From positions 1 through 19,574 of the forward strand of contig JAJZAL010000079.1 in the NCBI GenBank assembly GCA_021799405.1: a stretch of 19,574 nucleotides of DNA, in the 5' to 3' direction. A program made the translations under genes and the position numbers. Below the pieces are notes generated by a model that had not been told where the DNA came from, did not search any database, and was given only the letters and a program-made list of their open reading frames with translations. Source of the DNA: Acidobacteriota bacterium (lineage in GTDB: Bacteria > Acidobacteriota > Terriglobia > Terriglobales > Acidobacteriaceae). Positions within the stretch are counted from its first letter, which is position 1. Each line of letters begins with the position of its first letter. Shown piece by piece: positions 7,159 to 15,005 of this stretch.

Positions 7159-8175
7159 GCAATGCTCTTTGATGACCGCTCGGGGATCATAACTCCGGCA
7201 CTTCCGGCAGACATCAGGAATCTTCTTGCCTGTCCTCCAGTCCGCGCGGATTTGCTGGAGTTGTTTGCCATGCCACATCTCGGCGAGTGAGTTCTCTTCC
7301 ACGCTGCCCAGGATCAGCTCGCTGGTGGCCTCAAAGTCGCGACAGGCGCAGGCGCCGACTTTGCCGTTGGAAAAGAGCATCAGCCCCTGGAACAGTCGGT
7401 AGCATGGCCGATGCCGCCGCGGCCAGAGGGGCATCCGGTGCAGGTAAGACGGCAACTGCACGGAGCCGCCCCAATCGCAGACGAAGAAATCCTCGCGTCT
7501 TACTTGCGCGGCAAGGTCCTGATCGGTCAGTGTCTGCACTCGCTTGAAATCAGGATGAGACAGGATCTCGTCCCGCCGTTCCGGCGTCGGTTTGATGCCG
7601 ATCTCCACGTTGATCGGTTTGCTCCGCCGGTTGTTCTCTTCGAGCAGCGTCACAAGATTCGCCAGCATCTGATCGTACTTATCGACACCAAAGAAATTAC
7701 GATAGCTTTCGCGCCCGCACAGCACCGTAGAGACATGCACCCATGTGAAACCGCTCCCGAAGAATTCATCCAGATTGAAAAGGTGCAGCCATTGGAGCGT
7801 CGTATTGAATCCCACGTCGCGAACCTGCGGGAATTGCCTGATGTAACGGCCGCGCTCCAGCAGATGGGGATCGAGGAGTGGATCACCGATGGTAACAAAT
7901 AAGTCGATATCGGTAGAGCCCATTTGGATGGCTTCATCCACGGCCTTGGTGAAGACATCCATCTTCATTTGCTGCCGGGGCCGCTCCATCAATCCATTTG
8001 GGCAGAAGACACAGCGCGAGTTGCAGACACTCGTGTTTTCGACAGAAATTGCCGGCGCATCGAGAGGTATCCATCGATTTTTCTGGAAGTGGCAAAGGAT
8101 ATAGTGCTTCAGGAACCTCAACGCATGGCGCAGCCATGCCCCCTGGCTCCTTAAGAAGTCATTCGCCGATTGCAT
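7153..8175 (-). CDS. Radical SAM protein with C-terminal SPASM-type domain
   Basis: This 340-residue protein carries the radical SAM cluster motif C51-N-S-R-C55-V-F-C58 near the N terminus (SVENTSVCNSRCVFCPNG), a following VTIGDPLLDP segment typical of the barrel, and a C-terminal region with C258, C276, C278, C323, C326 and C339 plus the SPASM-like pattern LILGSVEENSLAEMWHGKQL. SPASM enzymes bind extra Fe-S clusters and modify peptides, proteins or sugars. No precursor peptide, transporter or partner is visible nearby, so the substrate is unknown. The start ATG has GGGAGG six bases upstream; a perfect 8-bp inverted repeat directly abuts that ribosome site. A basic, aromatic N-terminal stretch (residues 12-35) could be amphipathic. 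Family is secure, substrate is not. Confidence 0.85.
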   Translation of the reverse strand: MQSANDFLRSQGAWLRHALRFLKHYILCHFQKNRWIPLDAPAISVENTSVCNSRCVFCPNGLMERPRQQMKMDVFTKAVDEAIQMGSTDIDLFVTIGDPLLDPHLLERGRYIRQFPQVRDVGFNTTLQWLHLFNLDEFFGSGFTWVHVSTVLCGRESYRNFFGVDKYDQMLANLVTLLEENNRRSKPINVEIGIKPTPERRDEILSHPDFKRVQTLTDQDLAAQVRREDFFVCDWGGSVQLPSYLHRMPLWPRRHRPCYRLFQGLMLFSNGKVGACACRDFEATSELILGSVEENSLAEMWHGKQLQQIRADWRTGKKIPDVCRKCRSYDPRAVIKEHCN

Positions 8176-8186
8176 TGGTGACCTCC

Positions 8187-8210
8187 CATATGGGTTCAGC
8201 GGCCCATATG
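8187..8210 (-). promoter_or_regulatory. Inverted repeat abutting the ribosome-binding site of the radical SAM gene
   Basis: CATATGGG (8187-8194) and CCCATATG (8203-8210) are perfect complements separated by eight bases. In the minus-strand transcript the hairpin is followed directly by GGAGG and, six bases later, the ATG. The left copy is itself part of the palindrome CCCATATGGG. This could be a translational control hairpin or a repressor operator. Confidence 0.45.
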
Positions 8211-8306
8211 TCCATACGAGTCCTCAGGATAGCACCAACTTCTTCGCATCAATCCGGATTAACCCATGCGTGGTATCGTGCTGCTTTGGTTCGCTTGGGC
8301 ATGACT

Positions 8307-11300
8307 CTACTGCCGTCCCGCAACAGCCCGGATGGTCACGATTTCGTGGGGATGAATCGTGAAGTAGAACGAGTTGTCGCCTGTCCGCTCGATCACGCCT
8401 TGCCCCCTTTCTACAGCGTCGGTTTGCCAGACGTGTGCCAGATGCATGAACGGTATCCGCACATTCACGGTGTGCTCCGCTCCAGACAAGTCGAGAAAGC
8501 GCAGGATGGTTCCATTGCCATCCTCGGCGGGCTTCCATGCTTCCAGCAGAACATTTGAATCTCCGGTGTCCAGAAAGCTGTCCTGCCTGGCGTCAAGGTT
8601 GGCCAGAGCGGCGGAAGTCTGCGTGGCGGTGCTTTTCTGAGTCCCCGCGGATTGCATAACTGCCTTGTCCTGGCTCGTGACCAGGTCTGCTTCGAGCGGC
8701 GTTACCTCTTCCCATCCCACGTGGCTCAATCCTCCTGGCCGCGTTGCGTCCGCGCTCGTAACTACATAGCGAAACTCGCAGTGTCCGCCTTGTTCTGCGC
8801 GGTAGTTTGTATCCCAGTAGTTATTCATCACGTAGGAGAAGATTGTCCCCGGCCGCGTGCCGAATGTCTCAGGCCATGCTCCTCGGTTTATGTCGCCAAG
8901 AGTCACAAGCGGCGCATCCAGCGGCATGACAGTGCCCGCCAGCCCATCCTGCTCCACTGAGACCCAATGCTGAACCGTGAACCACTCATGCCCCGCACCC
9001 GGATACATATCTTTCGATGGATCAACAACCCCCGTCTGAATCTCATATTGGAAGCGCGGATGATCCATCGCAAACGGAAATGCGAAGTACACCGCTTCTT
9101 TGGAATACACTGGCTTCTTGTCTACATCTTCCACAAATTCAATCTTCTTCTCATTGTTGAAGAGACGAATCTCAGTCTTGATCGAGGGCGTATTGACGTC
9201 TGTGCTTTCCAGATGCGCCACTTCTCCAAATGCAGTCTGCTCCACCGATATGACTCTGCCGCTGTGCGCTGGATGTACCTCCAATTCGGGTTTAGGAGAC
9301 ACCGGACTATATTGCAGAATCGAGTTAGGAGCCTTATCGCCTCCGGTTACGTAGAGATACTCGCCAAAGCGGTAGGTGCTATTCTGACTTACTAACTCAC
9401 GGTGCAAGTCCTTGTCATAGATGCTTCGGACCGCTCCGGTTTCAGGATCGAGTTGCACCCTGTAGTAAGGGCTTTCTATCGTCAACCCCTGCTCAGTCTG
9501 TGCGGGCGCGGGCGCCTTTGTCCGCGGCCTTACCAGATAGACCTTGTAACCTACGGCTGGGACGTCCTTCGCAATAAAACGGACATGCGCGAAGTTATTC
9601 CCGCGCTGGAGGACTTCAATCGGCACCGGCTGATTCGTTTGGCTGTCTGCTATCTCATCGCCCTTTGGCAGATCGAAGGTTACCGGCCCGCTTCGCATCC
9701 AGTTCAAGCTGTTAAAGACGATCAGACTGTTACGGCCCGCGGGAATGGCGTCAGCCAGGTTCGCCATCGAGCGCTTGAGCAGGAAGTCCGCTTCGGCTGC
9801 GGCATTGACCGCATGCTGATCTTTGATCGCGAGTTGGTCGACAGCCTCGCTGCTCGTGGGTTGCGTGATGCTGTTATACGAGTCCCATGTATGCTCTTCC
9901 ATCAGCACCATGTTCTGCCACATCCGGTCCAGGCCCGCCTTGTCTGCCGCAAACAAGGGATTCACAAGAGATGTCAGCGTTGCGAGTTTCTCCGCTGTCG
10001 GCGCCTGCGCTTCATTGTGCCGCTCGATGGCCAGATAATAGGCATCCGAGCCGGCGCCATCTTCCCAGTAGGGACCGCCGTCTCCACGAATCGTGGGAAT
10101 GTTATCGCCGAACTGATTCTGGATATTCTTAAGCGCCTCGTGGAAGCCCGCATACTGCAAGTGCGGATACGCATGAGTGCTATTCCACTCTTGAGCCAGC
10201 TCCGCCTGATCCGGAAAGAGATCGGTATTTTCAACCTGCGTTCCGAAGATGATGGTTGCGCTGGCTTGATAATCCGGCCCCTCGTACATCTGCAGGAAGA
10301 GCGGCAGAGTATCATTGCCGGCATCCGGCACTGACGGCATTCCAAACAGCATTTGCATTTGCATGTAATGGCGCGAATACCAGAGCAGCACACGCTTGCC
10401 ATCCGGGCCCACCCACCACATCGGCGAGTGCTCATTCAGCCGTCCCTGCAGCAACACCGGCCCGCGGTAGTTATCGCTGCCGGCGGCAAGATAAGGTATG
10501 CCCGCAGCCGCAAGAATGGAAGCATACGACCACGAGTAGGAAGGGACGTCAGTGATGTTCGCATAATTAAATGGGGTTCCGTACTTCCGGCTGAAGTCGG
10601 CGCTGGGATAGAGTGAGCGGATCAAAGTCTCGGCCGTAGGTAAGCCTGTCAGCAAATTGGCGTACTGCGCGGGAACAAAGAGTTGCTGCTTCTGGATTGC
10701 TTCAATCGCCCGCTGATGCTCGGCCGCCGTCCGCGTCTCCATGAATTGTTCGAGGTCCCATTCTCCATCCAGGCTGAATCGGAAATCGGGATGCTGCGCC
10801 GTCATGTTCATTGCTTCATCGATGGTGCGCGCCTGGATCGCGGACACTTTGGCCTGATAGTCGGAGTAGCCGACATCAACGTGAATATGAGGAACAACAA
10901 AGATCGTCCACTTCTTCTTCGGATCGATCAATTGATTGAAGCGATGCGAGCGCCCGCCAAACTTAACCGTGAGTTGGGTCTTTGACTTGGGCGTGAACTC
11001 TGGCACCATGAATTCGGCCTTTACCTCGCCGAAATCGAAGCCTCCAGCCAGATCGCTCCTGTAGCGACGGTCGCCGATGGTCAATTCGGCGCTGCCGCCC
11101 GGCCCAATCGGTCCGCCGCTGCGGATGAACGCGTCTACGCGCTCCTCAAGCTGGCCGTTCTTCCGTACGAAAAAGACGGTAGGCACAAGCTGTGCCGAAA
11201 CTGCGTCGGCTTTCTTATCGCGTGGCCCGCTGTCCAGTTCGATGGCGTCGTAGGTGATGGCCGCGTCAGGAACATCTGCTTCTGCTTCCTCAACTGCCTG

Positions 11301-11840
11301 CACGGTGATGGTGTTCGCGCCCGCATGCAGATCACTGCCGGGAAATGTGAACTCAACGTCCGCGGCGGAATAGACCGGATCGAAGCTGCCCCCTTGATCG
11401 CCGCCGCTATAGTTCAGATGCGGTTGAAGATAAAAGAGCCCTTGCCGCCCGTCGATTCCAATCTTGAGGGCTGGCACGCTGGGTGACTCAATCAGCACCG
11501 CAATGTGAAGCTGATAGGTTGCTGCCGGGGAGCCTTCCAGCGAGAAGGTAATTGCCCGCGGAGCGGCGGCAATGCGAACCTTCTGCGTTGCGGGCGCGGA
11601 GCCGAGCACGGCCGGCTGGCTCCGGAACCAGTCCTTGGCGGCAGTGTCCCGGTTCACAACGAAGTCCACGTTTTGCTTTGGATCGCCATCCGCAAATTCG
11701 CCGGAAGAACGATCAAATGTACCGATGCGAAAGATCGTCGCCGTTGCGCCGCTGTGTGCTGGCGCGGCGAAAAGTTGAGAAATGGTGAAAGCAAAGAACA
11801 GGAGACCGCACGTGACCCCTCGCTGCAAACTGATGCTCAT
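8307..11840 (-). CDS. Secreted glycoside hydrolase family 38 alpha-mannosidase with N-terminal carbohydrate-binding-like domain
   Basis: This 1177-residue exported enzyme starts at the ATG at 11840, with GGAGG eight bases upstream, which makes the signal peptide (QRGVTCGLLFFAFTISQLFAA) N-terminal. A longer reading to 11909 is rejected. Residues about 32-205 (FRIGTFDRSSGEF ... TITVQAVEEAE ... ITYDAIEL) resemble the beta-sandwich domain of rhamnogalacturonan lyases and probably bind sugar. The GH38 core begins near residue 312 with VVPHIHVDVGYSD; H320 and D322 are expected zinc ligands, D431 in ITDVPSYSWS the nucleophile, and H650 in EEHTWDSYNS the later zinc-site His. The remaining C-terminal half is the beta-rich GH38 domain. 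The likely role is release of alpha-mannosyl units in the periplasm or outside the cell. Exact linkage specificity cannot be read. A divergent aldo/keto reductase shares the upstream region. Confidence 0.88.
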   Translation of the reverse strand: MSISLQRGVTCGLLFFAFTISQLFAAPAHSGATATIFRIGTFDRSSGEFADGDPKQNVDFVVNRDTAAKDWFRSQPAVLGSAPATQKVRIAAAPRAITFSLEGSPAATYQLHIAVLIESPSVPALKIGIDGRQGLFYLQPHLNYSGGDQGGSFDPVYSAADVEFTFPGSDLHAGANTITVQAVEEAEADVPDAAITYDAIELDSGPRDKKADAVSAQLVPTVFFVRKNGQLEERVDAFIRSGGPIGPGGSAELTIGDRRYRSDLAGGFDFGEVKAEFMVPEFTPKSKTQLTVKFGGRSHRFNQLIDPKKKWTIFVVPHIHVDVGYSDYQAKVSAIQARTIDEAMNMTAQHPDFRFSLDGEWDLEQFMETRTAAEHQRAIEAIQKQQLFVPAQYANLLTGLPTAETLIRSLYPSADFSRKYGTPFNYANITDVPSYSWSYASILAAAGIPYLAAGSDNYRGPVLLQGRLNEHSPMWWVGPDGKRVLLWYSRHYMQMQMLFGMPSVPDAGNDTLPLFLQMYEGPDYQASATIIFGTQVENTDLFPDQAELAQEWNSTHAYPHLQYAGFHEALKNIQNQFGDNIPTIRGDGGPYWEDGAGSDAYYLAIERHNEAQAPTAEKLATLTSLVNPLFAADKAGLDRMWQNMVLMEEHTWDSYNSITQPTSSEAVDQLAIKDQHAVNAAAEADFLLKRSMANLADAIPAGRNSLIVFNSLNWMRSGPVTFDLPKGDEIADSQTNQPVPIEVLQRGNNFAHVRFIAKDVPAVGYKVYLVRPRTKAPAPAQTEQGLTIESPYYRVQLDPETGAVRSIYDKDLHRELVSQNSTYRFGEYLYVTGGDKAPNSILQYSPVSPKPELEVHPAHSGRVISVEQTAFGEVAHLESTDVNTPSIKTEIRLFNNEKKIEFVEDVDKKPVYSKEAVYFAFPFAMDHPRFQYEIQTGVVDPSKDMYPGAGHEWFTVQHWVSVEQDGLAGTVMPLDAPLVTLGDINRGAWPETFGTRPGTIFSYVMNNYWDTNYRAEQGGHCEFRYVVTSADATRPGGLSHVGWEEVTPLEADLVTSQDKAVMQSAGTQKSTATQTSAALANLDARQDSFLDTGDSNVLLEAWKPAEDGNGTILRFLDLSGAEHTVNVRIPFMHLAHVWQTDAVERGQGVIERTGDNSFYFTIHPHEIVTIRAVAGRQ

Positions 11841-11917
11841 CGGTGAATCCTCCGTTGGCTCCGCATTCATTGCCCGCAGCGCTAAGCTGTATTCTTTTGG
11901 GCGGCTCAATCGACCGA

Positions 11918-11946
11918 ATTGTACTGCCCGCGGGCGCGTTTGAAAA
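11918..11946 (-). promoter_or_regulatory. Candidate sigma-70 type promoter of the GH38 mannosidase gene
   Basis: On the minus strand TTTTCA (11946-11941, 4/6) and TACAAT (11923-11918, 5/6) are separated by exactly 17 bases. They lie about 78 bases before the mannosidase ATG, giving a leader of roughly 70 bases that contains the GGAGG site. Confidence 0.45.
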
Positions 11947-12098
11947 GGAGTGCGTGAGATGGCTCCCTGTCCACCCGCTGCGCACAGGCAGGAGTTGGAC
12001 GATTGGCCATGCTCCGATCTTGCGCCACGCCGCCGACTCCGCGCCGCGGCGCGAGGTTTTTGAAACTGAAGGCGGGATTTCTCATCTATTCTTTTGTC

Positions 12099-13076
12099 AT
12101 GACTACAACTGGTTCGCAGTTACTTCGCACGCTTGGCAACTCTGACCTTCAACTCACACCGATCGGCTTTGGCGCATGGGCCATCGGCGGCGGCGATTGG
12201 ACCTACGCCTGGGGACACCAGGACGACAGCGAATCGATTGCCGCCATTCATCGCGCCCTGGACCTCGGTATCAACTGGATCGACACTGCGGCCGTCTACG
12301 GCCTGGGCCACTCGGAAGAGGTGGTGGCGCGCGCCCTCAAAGGCGTGAGCCGCAAGCCCTACGTCTTCACCAAATGCTCTTTGCGATGGGGCGCTGACCG
12401 CTCCATCTACAACTCGCTCAAAGCGGCCTCGGTTGCCGAAGAACTGGAGGCCTCGCTCCGCCGACTTGGCGTGGAAACCATCGATCTCTACCAGGTGCAC
12501 TGGCCCAACCCGGAGAGCGAAATCGAGGAAGGATGGGAGGCGCTGGCGCGGCTGCGCGAGCAGGGCAAGATCCGCTGGATCGGCGTTTCCAACTTCAATG
12601 TCGAGCAGATGAAGCGCGCCATGAAGATCGCGCCCATCACCAGCCTGCAGCCGCCCTATTCCATGCTGCGCCGCGCAATCGAAACGGAGATCCTCCCCTT
12701 TACGCTGGCCAATGGCATTGGCGTCATCAACTATTCCCCGATGCTCTCGGGAATGCTGACGGGAAAGATGACTGCCGAGCGCGTGGCCGCCATGCCACCC
12801 GATGATTGGCGGCGCAAGGCGCCGGAGTTCAACGAGCCGAAGCTGAGTCGCAATCTTCGTCTGGTCGAGGAGTTGCGCGAGATCGGCAACGGACACGGTG
12901 TTAGCCCCGGCGTGGTTGCTGTGGCCTGGACGCTCCATCACCCAGCCGTGACCGCCGCAATCGTGGGCGGGCGCAGCACCAGGCAGGTGGAAGAAACGGC
13001 TCAAGCGCTGCACTTCCGCCTCAGCGACGAGGAGTACGCGCGGATCAATGCCTACCTCGCATCCAACTATGCGTGA
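12099..13076 (+). CDS. Aldo/keto reductase
   Basis: With the ATG at 12099 the protein has 325 residues and begins MTTTGSQLLRTLGNSDLQLTPIGFG, the usual opening of the family. The catalytic tetrad is complete: D62 and Y67 (NWIDTAAVYG), K92 (TKCSL) and H134 (QVHWPNP). NADPH-binding features follow (GVSNFNVEQM, VGGRSTRQVEE). It reduces an aldehyde or ketone, or oxidises a sugar or alcohol, in the cytoplasm; the substrate cannot be told, although adjacency to a secreted mannosidase makes a sugar-related role possible. A longer open frame from 12003 adds a non-homologous, basic stretch and is not used. There is no Shine-Dalgarno; TATTCT ends six bases before the ATG, so the mRNA may be leaderless. 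A strong terminator follows. Confidence 0.9.
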   Translation: MTTTGSQLLRTLGNSDLQLTPIGFGAWAIGGGDWTYAWGHQDDSESIAAIHRALDLGINWIDTAAVYGLGHSEEVVARALKGVSRKPYVFTKCSLRWGADRSIYNSLKAASVAEELEASLRRLGVETIDLYQVHWPNPESEIEEGWEALARLREQGKIRWIGVSNFNVEQMKRAMKIAPITSLQPPYSMLRRAIETEILPFTLANGIGVINYSPMLSGMLTGKMTAERVAAMPPDDWRRKAPEFNEPKLSRNLRLVEELREIGNGHGVSPGVVAVAWTLHHPAVTAAIVGGRSTRQVEETAQALHFRLSDEEYARINAYLASNYA

Positions 13077-13094
13077 AACTTCACATCAAACCCA

Positions 13095-13128
13095 AATGTA
13101 AAGCCCGGCCGAAGCCGGGCTTTACATT
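13095..13128. terminator. Bidirectional rho-independent-type terminator between convergent genes
   Basis: AATGTAAAGCCCGGC (13095-13109) pairs perfectly with GCCGGGCTTTACATT (13114-13128) around a CGAA loop. Outer CCC/GGG pairing extends the stem across one mismatch. It lies 18 bases past the aldo/keto reductase stop and 24 bases past the stop of the converging gene, so it serves both. Confidence 0.85.
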
Positions 13129-13152
13129 CGGGCAAAATCCTTGAGACCTGGG

Positions 13153-13671
13153 TTACATCGCCGCGACAAAATCCGGAACGACAACCGCGGCATGTTCCTG
13201 GAGTAGCTGTGTCAGGCGAGCCGCCATCCCCATATACATCTGGGCGGCGCGGAAAGCGTTCACGCGGACACCTTCACTGGCCTGCGTGCATGCATACTGA
13301 GCCAGCGCCATCAAAGCGCACATGCGTATCTGCATGGCATCGCTGTGCAAAGTTTCCACCAGAACACGATCCACATTGTCGCAATTTCTGACCGCGTAGT
13401 CCGCCATTTCAAGCATCACGCGGCTGTTCTGGTACATCACCCATAGCCCGCGGGGACCCTCCATCCGCTGCCATACGTCGTCGGGTGTAGCGTTCAGTCC
13501 CTCTTTCCAAAGGAAGTGATCGCTCAAGCCACGGGCGCTCCAATCGGGGCGGAGACGGGCAATGAGCGATTCCCATGATTGAGCGTTCTTGCGTCGAACA
13601 CCCATGCGCCAGCGCCCAAGATAGAGCGCGATAGCCGCAATCGCCGCGATCTGAACCAAAGGCAAAATCAT
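13153..13671 (-). CDS. Hypothetical membrane-anchored protein
   Basis: This 172-residue protein starts at the ATG at 13671, with AGAGG seven bases upstream; a TTG six bases earlier would sit right against the ribosome site and is less likely. Residues 1-20 (MILPLVQIAAIAAIALYLGR) form a single N-terminal membrane anchor followed by basic residues, so the body is probably cytoplasmic. The rest is mostly helical with Met and Cys scattered (WVMYQNSRVMLEMADYAVRNC; MQIRMCALMALAQYACTQA), which suggests helical packing, but I recognise no domain. It is convergent with the aldo/keto reductase and read alone. The coding start, ribosome site and terminator support a real gene. Confidence 0.65.
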   Translation of the reverse strand: MILPLVQIAAIAAIALYLGRWRMGVRRKNAQSWESLIARLRPDWSARGLSDHFLWKEGLNATPDDVWQRMEGPRGLWVMYQNSRVMLEMADYAVRNCDNVDRVLVETLHSDAMQIRMCALMALAQYACTQASEGVRVNAFRAAQMYMGMAARLTQLLQEHAAVVVPDFVAAM

Positions 13672-14196
13672 CTGCAATCCTCTCTAGGGGGATTCAGTAG
13701 CCATCCAATCCTTGCAAAACAACCCCAGATAGACATTCCTGTCTTGCTTACTAGTATCTGACAATTCTCGACTTGTGCAAATTTTTTTTCGCCTAACTCT
13801 ATCTTTTGTAATGGGTCAAGGCAAACAATAGGGTCGTACACCAAAGTAATCGGGCCGACTAAGTTTGCCCTGTCGGCGGTTCTGCCGAAGCGATGTCTGG
13901 CAATTGTGTACTATCGAAACAAAAGTTGAAAAAAGGGAAAGCCGTCCGAGAGGAAAATAAAACAAATGGATGATTTTGAGGGCTTCCCTGGCTGCGGGTC
14001 GGCTCCGCGGCCCTCGCCCTTCGACGCCACACCGCTGAATCCCAACCTGCCCCATCCCCAGAATCGCAGGACGTTGCAGATGTGCGTGCGCGTATCTACC
14101 TGGTGGCGAGAAAGAAGATGAACCGATTTGCGAGATCAGGGGGCGACGTTCCCTGCGGTTGTTCTGCTTGGTGCAGTATTTGTGCCTCAGAGGAGG
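13672..14196. other. Intergenic region upstream of the hypothetical membrane-anchored gene
   Basis: The first part (13672-13965) is AT-rich, with a run of eight T at 13783-13790, and must hold the promoter of the minus-strand gene. I find no good -35/-10 pair. The second part holds a doubtful 51-codon ORF and the 3' side of the convergent membrane-protein gene. No RNA gene is recognisable. Confidence 0.5.
13966..14121 (+). CDS. Possible small protein of 51 residues
   Basis: The ATG at 13966 is preceded by GAGAGGA about 10 bases upstream and encodes MDDFEGFPGCGSAPRPSP followed by FDATPLNPNLPHPQNR, ending in TGA at 14119-14121. The first 34 residues are acidic then Pro/Asn-rich; the last 15 (Arg/Trp-rich) look like non-coding read-out. 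A second frame from 14082 (RARIYLVARKKMNRF) continues rightward, so a frameshifted or decayed gene is also possible. No family is recognised. Convergent with the membrane-protein gene at 14197. Confidence 0.3.
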   Translation: MDDFEGFPGCGSAPRPSPFDATPLNPNLPHPQNRRTLQMCVRVSTWWRERR

Positions 14197-14940
14197 TCAC
14201 GCCCGCCCATGAATTGATTGCGATCCAGCCACACTTTGATCGCGGGCAGCATGCCGCCCGCCCACCGTCCTGACGCCGGACGCCTTTCTGGTCTCAAACG
14301 CGAAATAGGCGGTCCAGTAAACCAGGATGCCGAGGTAGCTGGCCGGTCCCAGCAGATCCACCCAGTGATATTGAGCGGCGGGCGGGAGGTGTGTATGCAC
14401 AACCGCTACAGCCAGCGCCACAACCGAATACAGGCCCAGACCAGTGGCTACCTGGAACTCTCGTTCCGGCCAATGAAGGCCCTTCAGGCTGGTCCAGAAG
14501 GCAAGCGTCAGAAAAGCGGTGGCTTGAATGATGGCTGCTGCCTGAAACGCATGTTCGAGGAGTTGCCAGATGGGCGTGAGATGTGGAAAAAGACCCCAGC
14601 GGCCCAAAGAGCTCATCACCAGGGCGGTCGCCGCAAACAATAAATACACGGTAGGTCGAGGCAGCGGGGTGGCGCGGTTGTGGCTAAGAACACACATCCC
14701 CAATTCCCGCAAAACCAGGATGAAGAATCCGGCGTCGAGAATCGCATTCACAATGCAAAAGTGGAGATACCATTTGGGAGCGTAGTTGGCAATCGCGAAT
14801 CCGATCAGGTCAATGCCCAGACTGCAGCCGATATAAGCCGTGAAGACAGGCATCGTCCTGAAAATACCCTTACCGGCCAGAAGCACCAGAAGTACCGCTT
14901 CTACTTGCAGCCCGGCCAGAATGATTATGTGGTCAATCAT
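14197..14940 (-). CDS. Polytopic (about seven-helix) integral membrane protein, paralogue of its upstream neighbour
   Basis: This 247-residue protein has about seven hydrophobic helices with short loops (IIILAGLQVEAVLLVLLAG; TVYLLFAATALVMSSLG; AAIIQATAFLTLAFW; VVALAVAVVHTH; ASYLGILVYWTAYFAF). The motif WPEREFQVATGLGLYSVV, followed by VVHTH, is shared almost residue for residue with the gene at 15006-15782. It starts at the ATG at 14940 with AGAGG nine bases upstream; a GTG one codon earlier (14943) is possible. The last 25 residues (VRTVGGRHAARDQ...) have no counterpart in helix content and may be a divergent tail. It follows its paralogue by 65 bases, so co-transcription is likely. Function unknown: the seven-helix layout and conserved polar motif could suit a sensor or small-molecule protein. 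Confidence 0.7.
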   Translation of the reverse strand: MIDHIIILAGLQVEAVLLVLLAGKGIFRTMPVFTAYIGCSLGIDLIGFAIANYAPKWYLHFCIVNAILDAGFFILVLRELGMCVLSHNRATPLPRPTVYLLFAATALVMSSLGRWGLFPHLTPIWQLLEHAFQAAAIIQATAFLTLAFWTSLKGLHWPEREFQVATGLGLYSVVALAVAVVHTHLPPAAQYHWVDLLGPASYLGILVYWTAYFAFETRKASGVRTVGGRHAARDQSVAGSQSIHGRA

Positions 14941-15005
14941 CACACCGAACCTCTTACTTCAATGCGCTTCACCTCGGATGTTTCCCTGGCGCCGGCGCAG
15001 CCCGG

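Noticed and set aside
12003..12098. N-terminal extension of the aldo/keto reductase
   Set aside because: The family's N terminus begins right after ATG 12099; the extension is basic and has no match to the fold.
13816..14055. Minus-strand open frame of 79 codons in the intergenic region
   Set aside because: No ribosome site; the peptide is basic at the start then mixed with no domain; it overlaps the opposite small ORF, which has a better start.
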